From: Eutrigla gurnardus
Taxonomy: Eukaryota > Chordata > Actinopteri > Perciformes > Triglidae
NCBI GenBank assembly: GCA_963514095.1
Contig: OY741277.1
Span: 11,186,137-11,250,136 of the forward strand
Reading direction: 5' to 3'
Length of the DNA stretch: 64,000 bases
Position numbers and translations under genes: made by a program. Position 1 is the first letter of the stretch, and the number at the start of each line of letters is the position of its first letter. Below the pieces are notes generated by a model, which made no database searches, was not told the DNA's origin, and saw nothing but the letters and a program-made list of their open reading frames with translations. Positions 51,832 to 64,000 of the stretch are shown piece after piece.

Positions 51832-54800
51832 CCCCAATTTCAGCCTCATTCAGCCTCCGCTCCAGCCACACTCTACTGTGTTTCCCAAGAGTGCCAGACT
51901 CTACAGCTGGCCCTATTAAACCGAGAGAGGCAGAGACACAGAAAAAAGACGGAGAAGGAAAGAGAGGTCACACAACTGGAAGACATCAGTTGAAACCGTG
52001 CTCGCTCTCTTAGTTTTTTCCGTTCATATCCCGTTTTATGATAGAGTTTCTCACAAACACACTGGCGGTGCACCGGGTTCAAACACATAGTAAAAAGCTA
52101 TTGTTTGATTCAACATCCCTCAGAACGCTGTAAAACAATGAAAGAAATGCCGGGAAATTAAAGTCTGTGTGACTTTTATCTCGTTTGTCTGAGTGCGTCT
52201 GAAGGCTGTCGTCATACATCTCAGCCCTTCTGCACGAGGGTGTCTCTCCTAGTTTGTTTTAATCTTACAGTATTTGTGAACACTGTGGGGCAATAAAAGA
52301 AACTGTGAGGGGTGGAAGTCTGTTTCCAATCCATTATCTGGTGCTCACTTGTAATTTGCTTCTCTTTGCCTGCAGCTTGCCGGAGTTTGGGTCTAACCTC
52401 GGAGTTTGTTTTGGAGCGACTCACTCAGGCACGTTCACGACTACACTAGGTATTTCCACAAACAGCTGCTGACCACTGAGCTGCTGCACTGGGGCAGCTG
52501 AGGGGTGAAGTGCATCACCTCCTGCAGTCACTTTGGTCTGGAGAGTCAAATCCTCAGCACACTTGCAGATGAAGAGGCCTTATATTGTTGACCAACAGTC
52601 TTTTTGTCCATCTTGTTTGGATGTGCAACAAACCATCCGGTACACCTGGAGGAAAAGTTGTAGAAAAATCCTGACCAATAATGAAACGCTGCTGTCACGT
52701 TTCACCGTCATCACTCCCTAAACGATAACGATAATTAGTGATTATATTATAAATAACATGAAAAGCCTCTGTGGCCAGTGTCGCCCCAGCATGTAGTTGC
52801 ATTTTTGAGGAGCGTTAGCGGTGGGGCAGCCATAGGCTGTTCAGTTTAGTGCTGTATCTCATGTGTATCTCGCTGTAAATTATGTTAAGTTCACTATGTG
52901 CAAAGTGTAGTCTAAATTACATAGCCAGACCACTCTCCACACTCTGTTACCCTCAGCATTTTATTCCAGTGTAGGTGAAAGGTCTGGTTCATGTCAGTGG
53001 ATATAAAAAGAAAAAAAAAAATCAAGACACCGTTCCCTTTCTTGCAGCCAATCAGACCTCTCCTCTCCTGACTATTAGGACTCTGTTTCCTGTTGAATGA
53101 GTGTTGGACACAGTCAGAAAATAAACGGACAGATACTAATCAAAGGTATGCGTATTGGCTGGAGTCGACTCTTCATCAGTGAGATATTTGCTTTGTTGCA
53201 GTGTAATTTTGAAAGCTCTTTATAGACATTATTGTGAGCCATATCCTCAGGAGGAACCGCCAAAGGCTTTGTTACATCTAAATCAGTTCATACGGACAAA
53301 TGCAGCTGGCCCACAGTCTGTCCATGATGGACAGTAACCAATATTAAAAAATCTGAGCGGTGATTACTCAGCTCAAAAAACGGCTTCTCCAAACCAGCCT
53401 CCTTTTTACTCTGCTCTGAGTTATTGACGACATAAAAGCAGCTCCCCAGACTCTGCCGTTAAAGCCTGGCCAGTAGCAGCTCGAGCTCTCTGGTGCAGCA
53501 GTAGTAGCAGACTAAAAGAAACATCAGCTGTGATGTCATTGCCACTAATGAGGTGGCAGGAACAATTTGACCACCTGACTCACTCACCAGCTCACCTCTC
53601 TCTCTCTCTCTATGTATTTTTAACCTTCTCTTTAAATCTCCCCATCTTTGCCACTCGCTACTTCTTCTCCCCTCCATCTGCCACCATCTCATGTGTTGTT
53701 GTTTTTCTTCTTCTTTCTTTTTTGTTCTTGGGCTTTGTGTTTCCCCCCGTCTGGTTATATGAGCTTAACCAGGCTGTCCTCCTACCCGAGCTGCTTGACT
53801 GCAATCGTTTCCAGAGCTACACGTGAACGCAGCACTTACTTAGGCACTAGTGAGCACGAGCTCACTGAGACAAACACAAAAGTTCCCCTTCAGTGCAGTT
53901 CACTTCCAAGTGTCTAAACCTTCCATCAAAGGAATAAGTTATGTTAACGGGGTCGATCATAATGAAAGGACATCATCTGAAAGGTAACAAAAATGGTACG
54001 CTATGGTTTCCAAACTCCTAAGTCTCTGGTTGGCCCCTCTTCGTTCCATGGTGTAATGACTGGCTGCCTCAAATGCCAAGGAGCTCACATCACTAACAGA
54101 GAGAGAGGGAAACAAAAAGGGGGAGCAGAGAGAGTGACATGGGTAGGAGGTGATGAAGAGCCTAGTGGCAGAGACTCACCAAGTCTGAAATCTACAAAAC
54201 ACTGATAGCATCGTACATAAAAAAGACAAGACATCACGTTCAATCTTGCTTTTTTAATCTGAGGAGAAACCAAAGTGCAGGGACTATTTCTTTACCTGTA
54301 GCAGTGACTTCTTCGAGGCCCGCCGAGGTAGTGACTCTAAGTGTAATTCCCAAAATGTCACTTACTTTTAAAAGTAATATACAGATTATCTCCAAGAGCA
54401 GTGGAAGGGTTTGTTTTGGCCGTGTTGGTGATCCTGAAAATTTTCCTAAATATGAATCCATGTGCAGTCTACAGACCTCAAGTCATGTTATTTCTGGATT
54501 TGAAGTTTGACATTGTTCAGCTAGAGTTCCCTTTGTGAAACTGTTATGTGTTTTATAAACTGCATTTATACATAATTATACATAATAAGAGGACACCTTC
54601 AAGTACTCGCAGTAGTATTTGCTGACTAAGTGAATGTACTCAACAGTAAGTTTCTTCGTCAACAGTGACAGATTTTCAGTGTATGTCTACTTTTTTTTCC
54701 CCAAAAGCTTTACATTGGGAAAACTAAAGTGGAGGTGTAACACACAAAAAAATTAAAGTGCAAAAGTGGGTTTATTGTCAGGTCAAGCCCAAGTATTTCA

Positions 54801-55353
54801 TACTTCATACTGCATTTTATGACTTTACTACTGTAGTGCAGCAGTGGAGCGCCGTTCCCACACCAGACCTTGAAGAGTGAAAAACAATCCTCCTTTAAAA
54901 CTATCGCTTAAATTATTGGGCAGCAGGGGGGCTGACGCCTTTTGCTTGTCCTGCTCCAGTAGGTCAAAGGTCAGGGTCTCCTACATATTTACACCTGTTG
55001 AGCTGGGACCGATATGTTTTGTCTTTAATGTTGCACTACATACACAGTACATTAAACAAGGAAAACAACGCTTTAATTAACAATTCTTGTACTCTGTACA
55101 CATTTTTATTGTATTTCTAAAGAAAGGAGAGAGACCATGGGAGGTGTGAGGGTAAAGATCAGAGGTATGTGGAGAATGGAAGAAGTTCATTTGTTGAACT
55201 TGTTAAAGGAGGCTGAGGGTTGAAGTGAAAGTTGTGTCAAACCTTTGTGTTAAGTGTGTGCGTGTACGTGTGTGTTTGATGTTATAGTCTTGTAAAGCGG
55301 CAGCTGGAGAGGGCCGTCCCCTGAGAACCACCACAGCCGGCTAGTAAACCACA

Positions 55354-55354
<1 letters not shown>

Positions 55355-55411
<57 letters not shown>
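55355..55411. repeat. (CA)n microsatellite
   Basis: About 28 CA copies after ACACGCG. Confidence 0.95.
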
Positions 55412-55413
<2 letters not shown>

Positions 55414-56583
55414 TGCAGTCTTTAATAAAGCTATTGCTCTGGAAACAGACCAGACCCGGCCAATCTGAGGCTCTTTTAAGGCGAGAGTGACACGGTCACG
55501 CTCGCATTCATATAGATTCACATCCTTTCAGCCTCCCCCCCCCCCCCCAAAAAAAATGATAGAAGAACCTCATTATTCTGAGTTTCAAACTTACACACCA
55601 TGACAGATAAGTGGCACATATATATTGAAATGAAAGTCTCTTTACTGATGTACTATGCAATTATAAGTATTTTGTCTGCATGTGGTTCTACTGTAAAACT
55701 GTAACTGTACTGTAAAATGGGCCCGGCCAGATGTGGAGTTAGTAATACAAGCCACAGCAGGGGGGGACACCTAGCGAGTGCTATGAAGTCAGTAGCTCAG
55801 AGAAACTCATTAGAAAGGTGGAACACCTGCAGGACTCTGTGAAATTCCAGACTGAGGTGCATTTTTTTCATGCACATTATTCTGCACGTTCTTTGCATCA
55901 AGGTTGACAAAGCAACAGAAACAGGTAAATAGACTGGTAATGAATGTGTTGCAAACGTTAAAAAATTGCCCTTTCTCTTGAATTCACTTGCGAAAATAGG
56001 AGACAGGTGCAAGGGCTCAAGCAACACGTTTTTTTCTGTTTATGGCAAGTCTCTGTTTAGACAAACATTAGCAGAGACAGAGATCTGAATTAGTCTGCAC
56101 CACAAGAATCTCCATATTTAAGGAAACCACTGTTCTCTGCACATTCACATGTCATCAAATATCTTTTTTTCTCCCCTTGATTGTAGGAATTATATTGGAT
56201 GACATCATGCTGCAGCTGACTGGGAGCAAACACTCTTATTTTAGAGCTGTGGACCGTTTCCAAGGAGATGATATAACACAGTCCAGATGAGTCCCTCCAA
56301 GGATTGTCTCATTATCACACACGCCGCAGCTGCATGACCACTGTGTATACGAGTAAGTGTGTTTATGTGTGTGTGTGTGTCCGCATGCATGCAGGCTATG
56401 TGTGTGTGTGTGTATATGTGACCATTTAAACTCTGCTTGCAGTCAATTACCAGAAAATGACTTGTGTAGAGCATTTTCCCTTGAAAAAAAAACTAATTAC
56501 AGGGTTTGAGTTAAGGTTAGGATTGGGGTTAGGATTTCAGGAAAGTCCTGGACTGAGCTTGTTCCATGTGGACCATGTGAAAG

Positions 56584-56880
56584 CAGGGGCGTAGCCATGG
56601 TGGTACAAAATCCAAATCTGATTGCTCCCCCTATGTACCACCCCAGAGTTTGTAGTTTATCTTTGGATATTTGGGTTGTCCAAATTAAAAGATTGCATTG
56701 TTCAAATCGGTAAACTCTCAAAGAAGAGCTATTCTACTTTGTCCCCAAAGCTACAAAACAAAATGATTTTCAATGGAGCATCCTGGTCTCAAAATGTGAA
56801 GCCAGGGCTGAAATGCCTTAAACTTGCTTTCTTTCTAACAGCCAGCAGGGGGCGACAAAAATAAGCCCCATTGTGTACAG
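56584..56880. mobile_element. Fish interspersed repeat (non-autonomous DNA-element type)
   Basis: Begins CAGGGGCGTAGCCATGG, an end seen on common fish elements, and continues through CAAAATGATTTTCAATGGAG and GCCAGCAGGGGGCGAC, phrases I recognise as repeated in many teleost genomes. Inside is a CTCF-like core CCAGCAGGGGGCGA (56842-56855). Superfamily and exact right end are not certain. Confidence 0.5.
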
Positions 56881-56939
56881 AAAATGACCCTTCTTCTTCA
56901 CTTCATTTATTATCTGAGCTATCATTGAATTTATGGTCT

Positions 56940-57014
56940 CTTTAGTTACTGTGTTGTCACTGTGTGTAATGCTGCTGCTACACTTTAATTTCCCAGCTTG
57001 GGATCAATAAAGTA
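56940..57014 (+). mobile_element. LINE-like 3' tail
   Basis: TTTAATTTCCCAGCTTGGGATCAATAAAG followed directly by a long (TATC)n run has the form of the 3' end of a fish LINE, which typically finishes with a short tandem repeat. Only the tail is seen. Confidence 0.45.

Positions 57015-57084
<70 letters not shown>
57015..57084 (+). repeat. (TATC)n microsatellite
   Basis: About 17 uninterrupted tetranucleotide copies, starting at the end of the LINE-like tail and so probably grown from it. Confidence 0.95.
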
Positions 57085-57624
57085 GTCAATAATGGTCCAG
57101 TTTAGAGTAAAATAAATGAAAACGCAGCGTACATGCTTAAGGGCGTGTCTACCTCATTGACAGGTTTCTACCCCAGCATTGGGAGTTGTCTGTGTTTTCT
57201 GGACTGGATACGTCTGTAATTTCAAAAGCAAATCATCACTTTGTATAACCCAGATTCTGCAGATGAGGGAACATACTTGTTTTTAAAAGTCTCAGGTTTA
57301 TAATTATTATTCAGTTCGGTGAGGTTTGTCGTCTCCGAAGGTTGAAGTCGGAACACTCAAAGCCTTGCTATTACACCGTTAATCTTTTGTCAGGGCAGAG
57401 ATTTTCTTTTCTTTTTTTTTAATAATACATAACACACTAACTCAACGAAATGTATATGACCTGGATGTCTGCAATCTTCAGATGTAAAAAGTTGGATGAA
57501 GAGGAGAAGGCGGAGGAGGGTTTCCGACAGTAGCCCAGACCTGACAGATTCCTTCATATCCAGCTTTATTCAGCCCCGTACAGGGACCCTGCTCATGGTA
57601 AACCCATCACAGTCACACACACAG

Positions 57625-57626
<2 letters not shown>

Positions 57627-57691
<65 letters not shown>
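57627..57691. repeat. (CA)n microsatellite
   Basis: About 32 pure CA copies. Confidence 0.95.
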
Positions 57692-57693
<2 letters not shown>

Positions 57694-60439
57694 CTCTCTC
57701 ATACACACAGGAAAAACATTCTCTCTCAGTCTCAACCAGGAAATGGCTTTCACTCATATCTGAGAACACAAGAAATAAAGAGAAGGACAGACAGAGAGTC
57801 GTTTGTGTCACTGAAGATCAGGAGTCCCAGCTGGGAAAATGTCGACAGTCAAGGTGAACAAGATATTCTCTTTTCCTCACATCTACTGTCTCTGACCCCC
57901 TGTACTCAGCGACACACTGTTTTATTTGTCTGTGTAGCTGCTGTTTGTGGGCGTAGTAATCTTTCCAGGTCAAACGCTGAGACGAACCATTCATCATACT
58001 CAGCAAATGTGATGTTGAAAGGATTGATGGATGATTTAGCGAAGAGGAAAAAAAAAACATTTTTGAATGTTTACTGCTAATGTTTTGGCATCTGGTTATG
58101 GTTAGGCCAAAAGTAGGTCAAAAACATGGGGAAATCGTCATTATAATTAAATATTAAAGGAATTTGTGGGATAAGATTATTTGATTTCTTGCAAAGTGTT
58201 AAATAAAAATATCTTTACTCATATCTGTGCTGTAAATGTGAAGTTACTACCAGCGTCTGGTCAGCTTAGCCAAGCAGAATGAAGACACACAAACAGCCTG
58301 GCTCTGTGCAAAAGAAACAAAATCCCCACCAAGCCGCACAAATAACACAACGCGAATGAGGCAAATCTTTTATTCGCACAAGTTAAAATGTCATCACGGG
58401 AAAAAATATCCGCATTGAGCCTTTACCTTTCACCTCTCCCCCACTGGCTGAGAGTCTGACTTACAGTACAGGTTTAATAGTGGATTTCACTTAGTGAAAG
58501 GTAAAGGTGTTTTCTTTAGTTTTAGCCTTTTAGTAGCGTCAAAACCTCAAATTACCTGTCAGCGCTTTGCTATCGTCGTAAGCAGCTTTAAAATCAGGTG
58601 TATTCGCCATCATACATTTTAAAACAAGAAAGTGTTATTTATCAACCTAACATAATTTCTTACCAAGAATGGTTCCTCAGCCTGGTTAACTGAGAACCTG
58701 ATCTTTGTCAGCTCGGTTGGACGATGCTCAAAAAAAAGATGTAATTCTGTTTGCTGCCACTAGACGGGGTGAGAGACGGGGGAGGGGGGGAGCCAAACGC
58801 CTGCCCATAATAACCACCAGACATGACTCATTCAGCGTGGAATACCACAGCAGCCACAGACAGGTCTCTGGCAGACAGGGAGCAGAAACCCGACCCTGCA
58901 GCGGAGTTTGTGAATGGGACAGGAATGAGCAAAATTTAATAGAGATCCAATACGTTTCAAAGATTTAAGAGTTTTAAGAATTCATCAAGTCTTCGGTTTG
59001 GCTCATTTATGAAAGTCAAGTGTCTAAGTGGCTAAAGGTGCTGTGTTTTATTGATAAGGTATATCACTTTAAGGAGGAAGAATCACCTTCTGTTTCTTTT
59101 GTTTCTCTTATTTAATTCCCCTTTGGTTCTGATGATTCTCTTGGCAAACATCCCGCTCATCATGTCATCATGTGCAGCTCCTTAAAGACAGCACAGCAAC
59201 AACATATCACCTTGTCAGATATGATTGTAGCTCTGATCATCGTCATTCTTGCCCAGACTTCCCCCGTGGAGAGCGCCACTCAATTTGAAGACTAACACAT
59301 GTTGGACAGTCGAATCATTATTTGCTTATGTGGAGTCCGTCCAAGGCTGGAGGGCCTGGAGAGCCAAGAGTCTAATCTGTGGGCATAAGGAATAACATAG
59401 AAGTAACATATTGTACAACTTAAAGTATGGCAGGGGAGCAAACTGTGTGAGTGGTCACATTACATGAAAACAGCAGGCAGGAAGTGTTTTGCAACAGCGG
59501 AAAATCTTCAGGTCCAGTCTGACCACCAGACGGTCACACTTCATCTGGCCTGGAGGCTGCGGTCAGTGGATGGATACCTTCCCTACCGTAAGGCCTGGAT
59601 ACACTGTCATACATTTGTGTTTTGCTCCCCCTCACACTTTATTTCAATCTCTCTTCCTCTTTCTCTGACAAACCTAACACTCTTTTAAACCCTCTCTTTT
59701 TATTCTTTCTTCCTCCTTTCCCTCTCAACTTCCTCTGCTTCTCTGGCTTCATCTCCTGTCTCTCTTTTCTTTCTTTCCAACCTTAGCAACCTTACCTCAT
59801 CGTGTTTTTGTCCCCCCCCCTCTCGCTCTCTCCCACCTTCCCCTTTAAACTTTCTCATTCCTCCCTCTCTCACCCTCTTTCTCTCTCTGTTTGTGGTCAG
59901 TCACACTTAATCTAGCTCCATCCATCTGTTTCTCTTCATTCATTTAGTCCGGTCTGCTTTCGATTAAGATTACATCAGGCTTTGACCTATTAGTGTGCCG
60001 TGATCCTTTTGAAGTCATTCTGTGGTTACAGGTTAAGCTCAAAGCCCACCACTCTTCTTACTCAACATAATACAGACAGTATTCGGAGGGGGAAGGTTCT
60101 TAAAACTTTTCAGTCGGTCACCAAAATGACTTTTTCCCTCTGGGATCCGGGATCATTAAATCATACCAACTTTTCCTGTCATGTGGAGACCCACTAGGAG
60201 GGCCTGCGACCCATTTTGGGTCCCAAGCCATAATCCAACCTAGCAATCTGTGAACTGGAATATATTGTTCATTGAACTTCATATCCTGAGGATTTTGATT
60301 ATATTTTGAAGGTGACTTTCCCAACCGGAGAATTTCTGTTCCTTGTTAGGTGTGCTGTTTAAAATCGAGTTCAGATATTCACTTAACATAATGCAGACCT
60401 CATGAGCAAAATGGTGTTTTTTCAATGGTGGTGGGGGGG

Positions 60440-60590
60440 TTCTGACTGCCTAATGGTTAAGAGGCATGACATTACCACCACATCCATGGTTTTCGATCCT
60501 GGCTGAGGACCTGTGTTGCACGTCATACCGCTCTTCATATGTTTCCTGTCTACTGTCTGTCAAAGGAAGGAATAGCAAAGGTCTGCGGAT
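60440..60590 (+). mobile_element. Diverged tRNA-derived SINE (fish type)
   Basis: A-box-like TGGTTAAGAGGC near 60453 and B-box-like GGTTTTCGATCCTGG near 60487, followed by GGCTGAGGACCTGTGTTGCA..GTCAT, TTTCCTGTCTACTGTC and a tail TCAAAGGAAGGAATAGCAAAGG. This order (tRNA head, GACC..TTGC.TGTCAT body, AAAGGCAAA-type tail) is that of an abundant teleost SINE. The copy is old, with mutated promoter boxes. Confidence 0.6.
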
Positions 60591-62194
60591 CCTAAACTCT
60601 AGCAGGATATAAGTTGGATATACATCCATGTTTCCTAACATCAACTGATCCCATACCGACCCCCTCTACATCATTTTTGATCAGTCGCCTAATAAGTACA
60701 GTGTCAGCGTTGATTTCCAGACGGTGGATCAAGATATCATCTCTGAGACCTTCAAGTGAGCTCTGCCTTCCTTGCCTGACTTGGATGTCTGTGTATAGAG
60801 ATTGACTGAAAAGTTAAACTGTACATCATCATTACTTCTGGGTCAAAGCTGGGGTAAGTAGCCAATTGGCCGAGTCGTGACGCTAAACTGACATCTATTG
60901 GCCAACTTGTGGCAGGGTGGGATGTTAAAGTCATTTAGGCTCATCAGGCTAAGTGGACACAGTTGACTGAGAGGTCTCGAACCTCCCCACGTCTGGTTGT
61001 GGGCAGTTTTCTGTGCCAACAGTTCTCAATTAGAGCAGTGGATGAGAGGACATCTGGGCTGCCGAGTCTATGTCTGCTTGACTTATGTATATTAATGGAC
61101 GCCAACAGGCCTGAATTCATTTATACAAACGAACCCTACATGTTTGTCTTCTTAACAATCACTCAGTCATGATGGTAAAAGCGTGCCGCAACATTGTGAC
61201 AATGCAAAGAGTGACTCACTTTTACAGCGCAATGATAACTGAACATTCTATATTGATTACCATTAATATTTAGTTAAAGCTGCGCTCGTCAATATTTTGA
61301 TGTGAACAATGGGTCAAATAAGGAAGTGTAATGGGGAAGGGTTCGCTCACAAAGATCAACCCACAGAGAAGTAACATCTCTCTCTGCAGCTCCCCTCACC
61401 TCTATGATCCATTTTAGCAACTTTAAGCTCATTGTTTTGTTTTGTTTTATGGGCTGCAACTGTTTTTGATTCATCAGACAGCTGCAGCAAAAATAAACCT
61501 CTGATAAACCAACTGTATGCCCAGCTCCAAAAAATAAGCAAAAAGCTAATGAAGTAGTTAGTGTTTGAAGACCCAGATATATTTTCTCTTGGGCTCGTGG
61601 ACGCAGGAATAATACAGTAGTATGTAGTGTTGTGTTTACAGCTTTTCTGTTTTTAAAGTTTGCTTTACACTCATTTTGTGAAAAATAATGACAGGCGTTT
61701 GCCGCAACATCCAGCAAAGAACCAGTCTGTTAATGACATTCAGTAAAAAGTGACATGAACACGAGGATGTCACATTTTCACAATAACACCAAGAAGGAAA
61801 CCAGAGTCATTGTGTCACTGACCTTAAAATACCGTTTCAGAGGGAGACGTGGCAAAAAGGAAAGTTTAAAAGATAGAATACAGGAAGGTAGTTGAAGTTA
61901 CTTCCTCTTCCTCGCCCTCCCCTCTGCCACTTCCACTCCTCCTCCCATCTTCTACCGCCCGATGCTGATCACCATGCAACTCCCACCTCCATCTCTGTCC
62001 GAGTCCTTGACATCCATCAAACCCTGTTCTGTCTGACTGACTGAGGTGCATGAAGATACTTTAAGGGGTGAGTGCTTCACATCTTATCAGCTGGATGGTG
62101 TGTGTTTTTCCCCTGGTAGATGTTTTGTTCACCTCTTTGTCTCCCTGTGCTTTTCTCCTTGTCCGGTGACATTACAGAGCTCGTGTCAGCGGAG

Positions 62195-64000
62195 ATGTTG
62201 GCAGGTGCGTTAGTTCTGGGCACCATCCTTACAACTTTACCAGGTAAGAGAAAAACACAACAATACACAAGATTGTTTTTTCTCAATGAAGTATAAAAAT
62301 GGAAAAGGTTTGACAAAGTATATTACTATTATTTAAGGTGGTGAAAAATGAGCTGTCATACTCCTCTATTATGAGATGTGTATTTGATTCCAGATATAGT
62401 AAATGTTTCACACACGCTTGAACACAAGTGATAAGAGTTGAGAAATTAATCATAGGGTCCATTTTGCACATAAGGTCCTGCAGCCAGGTGCCCTTGCCTT
62501 TACGCTGCAGTTATTTATAAGTATTGATTGGCTTTTGTGCAAGGTAGTCAGCCAGGCAGGCAGTTAGCAGCACAGGATGACACCACAGCTGCACATCAAG
62601 GCTCCTTTACACTGCTTCAAATGGGACGTGTCACTCTCTGAGCGGATCAGGGCTGCGGTTTGACAAGTCTTTCTCTGAGGAGCCACATTGAAGGAAAAAA
62701 TGTTCTTGTGGGCAGTGGAAATTTACACCTCTTTTAGTGTTTAAGTGTGTATTCCTTAAACTTCTGGTAGCTCATTTTAAATGGCAAGTAATGTTTGTGG
62801 ATGTGACAGCCGGTAATGATTGTTTGTGTGGAACCCTGAACCGAAACATGACAGCAAATGACTCATATTTAGTGTGCATACTGTTCTTTTTTTGAGTGTA
62901 TGTACACATATATTTGCATTTCTAGCTGTTAACGATCTCACATTTTTGAAAATGATGTCAAATTGTCCTGCAGGCATCCAGAGCAGGTGGAGTGTTTCAT
63001 TTTCTAGGAGGGAGATCTGTGTGTGGGCAGGAACAACTGTCACACTGCCTTGCCGTTATGACTACCCATCAGGTATCAAATCCATGTACAATCATGCATT
63101 TCAACAAGCTATGTTTTATTTTCAAATATTTCAAATGATTAATGAAGCCATTAAAATGTTCGGGATGCAACATGTATCCAAGTTCCACGCAAGCTGAGCT
63201 CAAAAAGTTACAGCCTTATTAGATTTCACTACTCTTTTTCCTCCTCTTGTGATTTTTTTGGTTTCCTTTAACTCCATAGGTCACACTGTGAAGAGAGTCA
63301 TGTGGTTCCGTGTGTCTCCAGAAGGTCGCAGGGAGTTCACTCACCACACCGACCCGAACGAGATCAGCCCGTCATACCGCGGACGCACACGGTACGAGAA
63401 ACATACTGTGATTTTTTGGAAAATCTGACACGCCGTAAACGTGAAATATTGCACAAACGTATGACAAATGAATCATGGGTTCCAGCTACATCGGAGGCAG
63501 CTACTCCAGCTGTTCAGTCCAGATTCGGGTTGTAAAGCTGAGTGATGCGGGCGAGTACCACTTCAGGTTTGAGACGGACCAACCACTGGGGAGATGGACC
63601 TCCCCGGACACCATCACTCTTGATGTAACAGGTAGTTTCACACAAACAAGACCTGTGCTGGACTCATCTAGTCGGGGTTCTTGTGCATGTGTGAGTGTCC
63701 GTTTATTTTTCAGACCTGCAGGTCCAGGTACATCCAGCCAGGCCTGCCAACATGTTTGGCTTGGGAGAGACTGTGTTTATAGGCTGCCAGGCCAGAGGAT
63801 GTGCTGCTCCAGGAAGGAGCCTTGCACTGTACAGGTATGTTATTGTACATGTGAATGTTTCATTGGTCACCCAGACGGCGGATCAGAGCATATAATGCAG
63901 TCGATATGATACTGTGCACACAGGAACGGATTAAACCTGGGCTCCTATGAGAAATGGATGATTGTCAACCGCTTTGACCAGCAGCAAGCTGGAGCGTACG
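62195..64000 (+). CDS. CD22/Siglec-like immunoglobulin receptor, 5' part (runs off the window)
   Basis: Cell-surface Ig-superfamily receptor gene, six exons visible: 62195-62243, 62974-63072, 63280-63391, 63486-63631, 63714-63834 and 63924-64000 (cut by the window end). All introns are GT/AG and frames join cleanly (phases 1,1,2,1,2). Exon 1 encodes a signal peptide (MLAGALVLGTILTTLP). Residues about 22-135 form a V-set domain with B-strand Cys43 (TLPCRY), C-strand Trp58 (VMWFR), E-strand Cys96 (SSCSVQIR) and DAGEYHFRF at 107-115. Position 113, normally Cys in V-sets, is Phe, so the disulfide should be B-E (43-96), as in Siglecs. Cys32 and Cys165 (GCAAPG) could form the Siglec-type V/C2 inter-domain bond. 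Arg114 sits where Siglecs carry the sialic-acid-binding arginine, and Trp124 follows. A second Ig domain starts at DLQVQV (136) with Cys160. Fish databases name such genes CD22-like; exact orthology is unknown. Later domains, membrane segment and tail are outside the window. Confidence 0.82.
62244..62973 (+). other. Intron 1 of the CD22-like receptor gene
   Basis: Phase-1 intron of 730 bp between the signal-peptide exon (CCAG|gtaagag, a near-consensus donor) and the first V-domain exon (gtcctgcag|GCATCC). I see no embedded gene or clear repeat. The other introns are short: 207, 94, 82 and 89 bp. Confidence 0.8.

Larger units (their letters stand above)
45946..56583. other. Non-coding, upstream of scx
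   Basis: No exon is supported. Long frames at 48360-48749 and 51337-51993 are low-complexity or unlike any protein. The repeats at 49590, 50225, 51810 and 55355 are listed separately. Confidence 0.6.
57085..62194. other. Non-coding, upstream of the Ig receptor
   Basis: Contains the (CA)n at 57627, a pyrimidine-rich zone at about 59640-59930 and the SINE at 60440. The promoter and any 5' UTR exon of the Ig receptor should lie in the last few hundred bases. A donor-like GGGgtgagtg at 62066 is possible but unproven. Confidence 0.55.

Noticed and set aside
51337..51993. Overlapping long frames on both strands, with His or Pro runs
   Set aside because: Purine/pyrimidine-rich, low-complexity sequence; nothing resembles a known domain, and both strands are equally open.
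53459..53917. Frames in a pyrimidine-rich stretch
   Set aside because: Leu/Ser/Pro/Phe-rich by composition only.

Overview
This is vertebrate nuclear DNA, almost certainly from a teleost fish. Coding exons are small and bounded by GT/AG introns. Long (CA)n/(TG)n microsatellites recur every few kb. Several repeats have the look of common fish SINEs, LINE tails and DNA elements. Prokaryotic organisation (operons, RBS, dense ORFs) is absent, and most open frames are simple-repeat or chance frames.

Only two protein-coding genes can be supported. (1) A complete two-exon bHLH gene on the minus strand, 45300 to 44297, is scleraxis (scx), the tendon/ligament/cartilage-progenitor transcription factor. 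Its splice sites, bHLH domain and C-terminal ICTFCLSNQRK motif are all readable, giving a 206-residue protein. (2) At the right edge (62195 to beyond 64000, plus strand) is the 5' part of an immunoglobulin-superfamily receptor gene of the CD22/Siglec type: signal-peptide exon, a V-set domain split over three exons, and the start of a second Ig domain. It keeps the cysteine layout and the F-strand arginine characteristic of Siglecs.

Layout. 1-6.2 kb: non-coding, with small repeats. 6.2-7.7 kb: CpG-rich block holding a probable leftward promoter (CRE, E-box, TATA box, possible 5' splice donor) and an RFX/X-box-like site; its gene product is not recognised. 11.2-12.0 kb: degenerate 3' end of a non-LTR retrotransposon with a restriction-like endonuclease domain, in which a 37-38-bp minisatellite has grown where a zinc knuckle is expected. 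13.6-18.4 kb: microsatellite-rich, including a ~610-bp compound CA array. 18.4-36.7 kb: non-coding, with SINE debris, a perfect 31-bp inverted repeat at 28.7 kb and a PBX/MEIS-bearing block at 27.6-27.85 kb. 36.8-39.1 kb: low-repeat sequence that looks like conserved regulatory DNA. 44.3-45.9 kb: scx with its 5' region. 46-61.8 kb: non-coding with further repeats. 62-64 kb: the Ig receptor.

The likely theme is a developmental transcription factor sitting in a large non-coding neighbourhood with candidate enhancers and possible CTCF-type boundaries, next to an unrelated immune receptor gene. I found no convincing undescribed biological system. The most unusual items are the minisatellite inside the LINE fragment, the perfect inverted repeat, the CRE/TATA promoter without a recognised gene, and the Siglec-like receptor.
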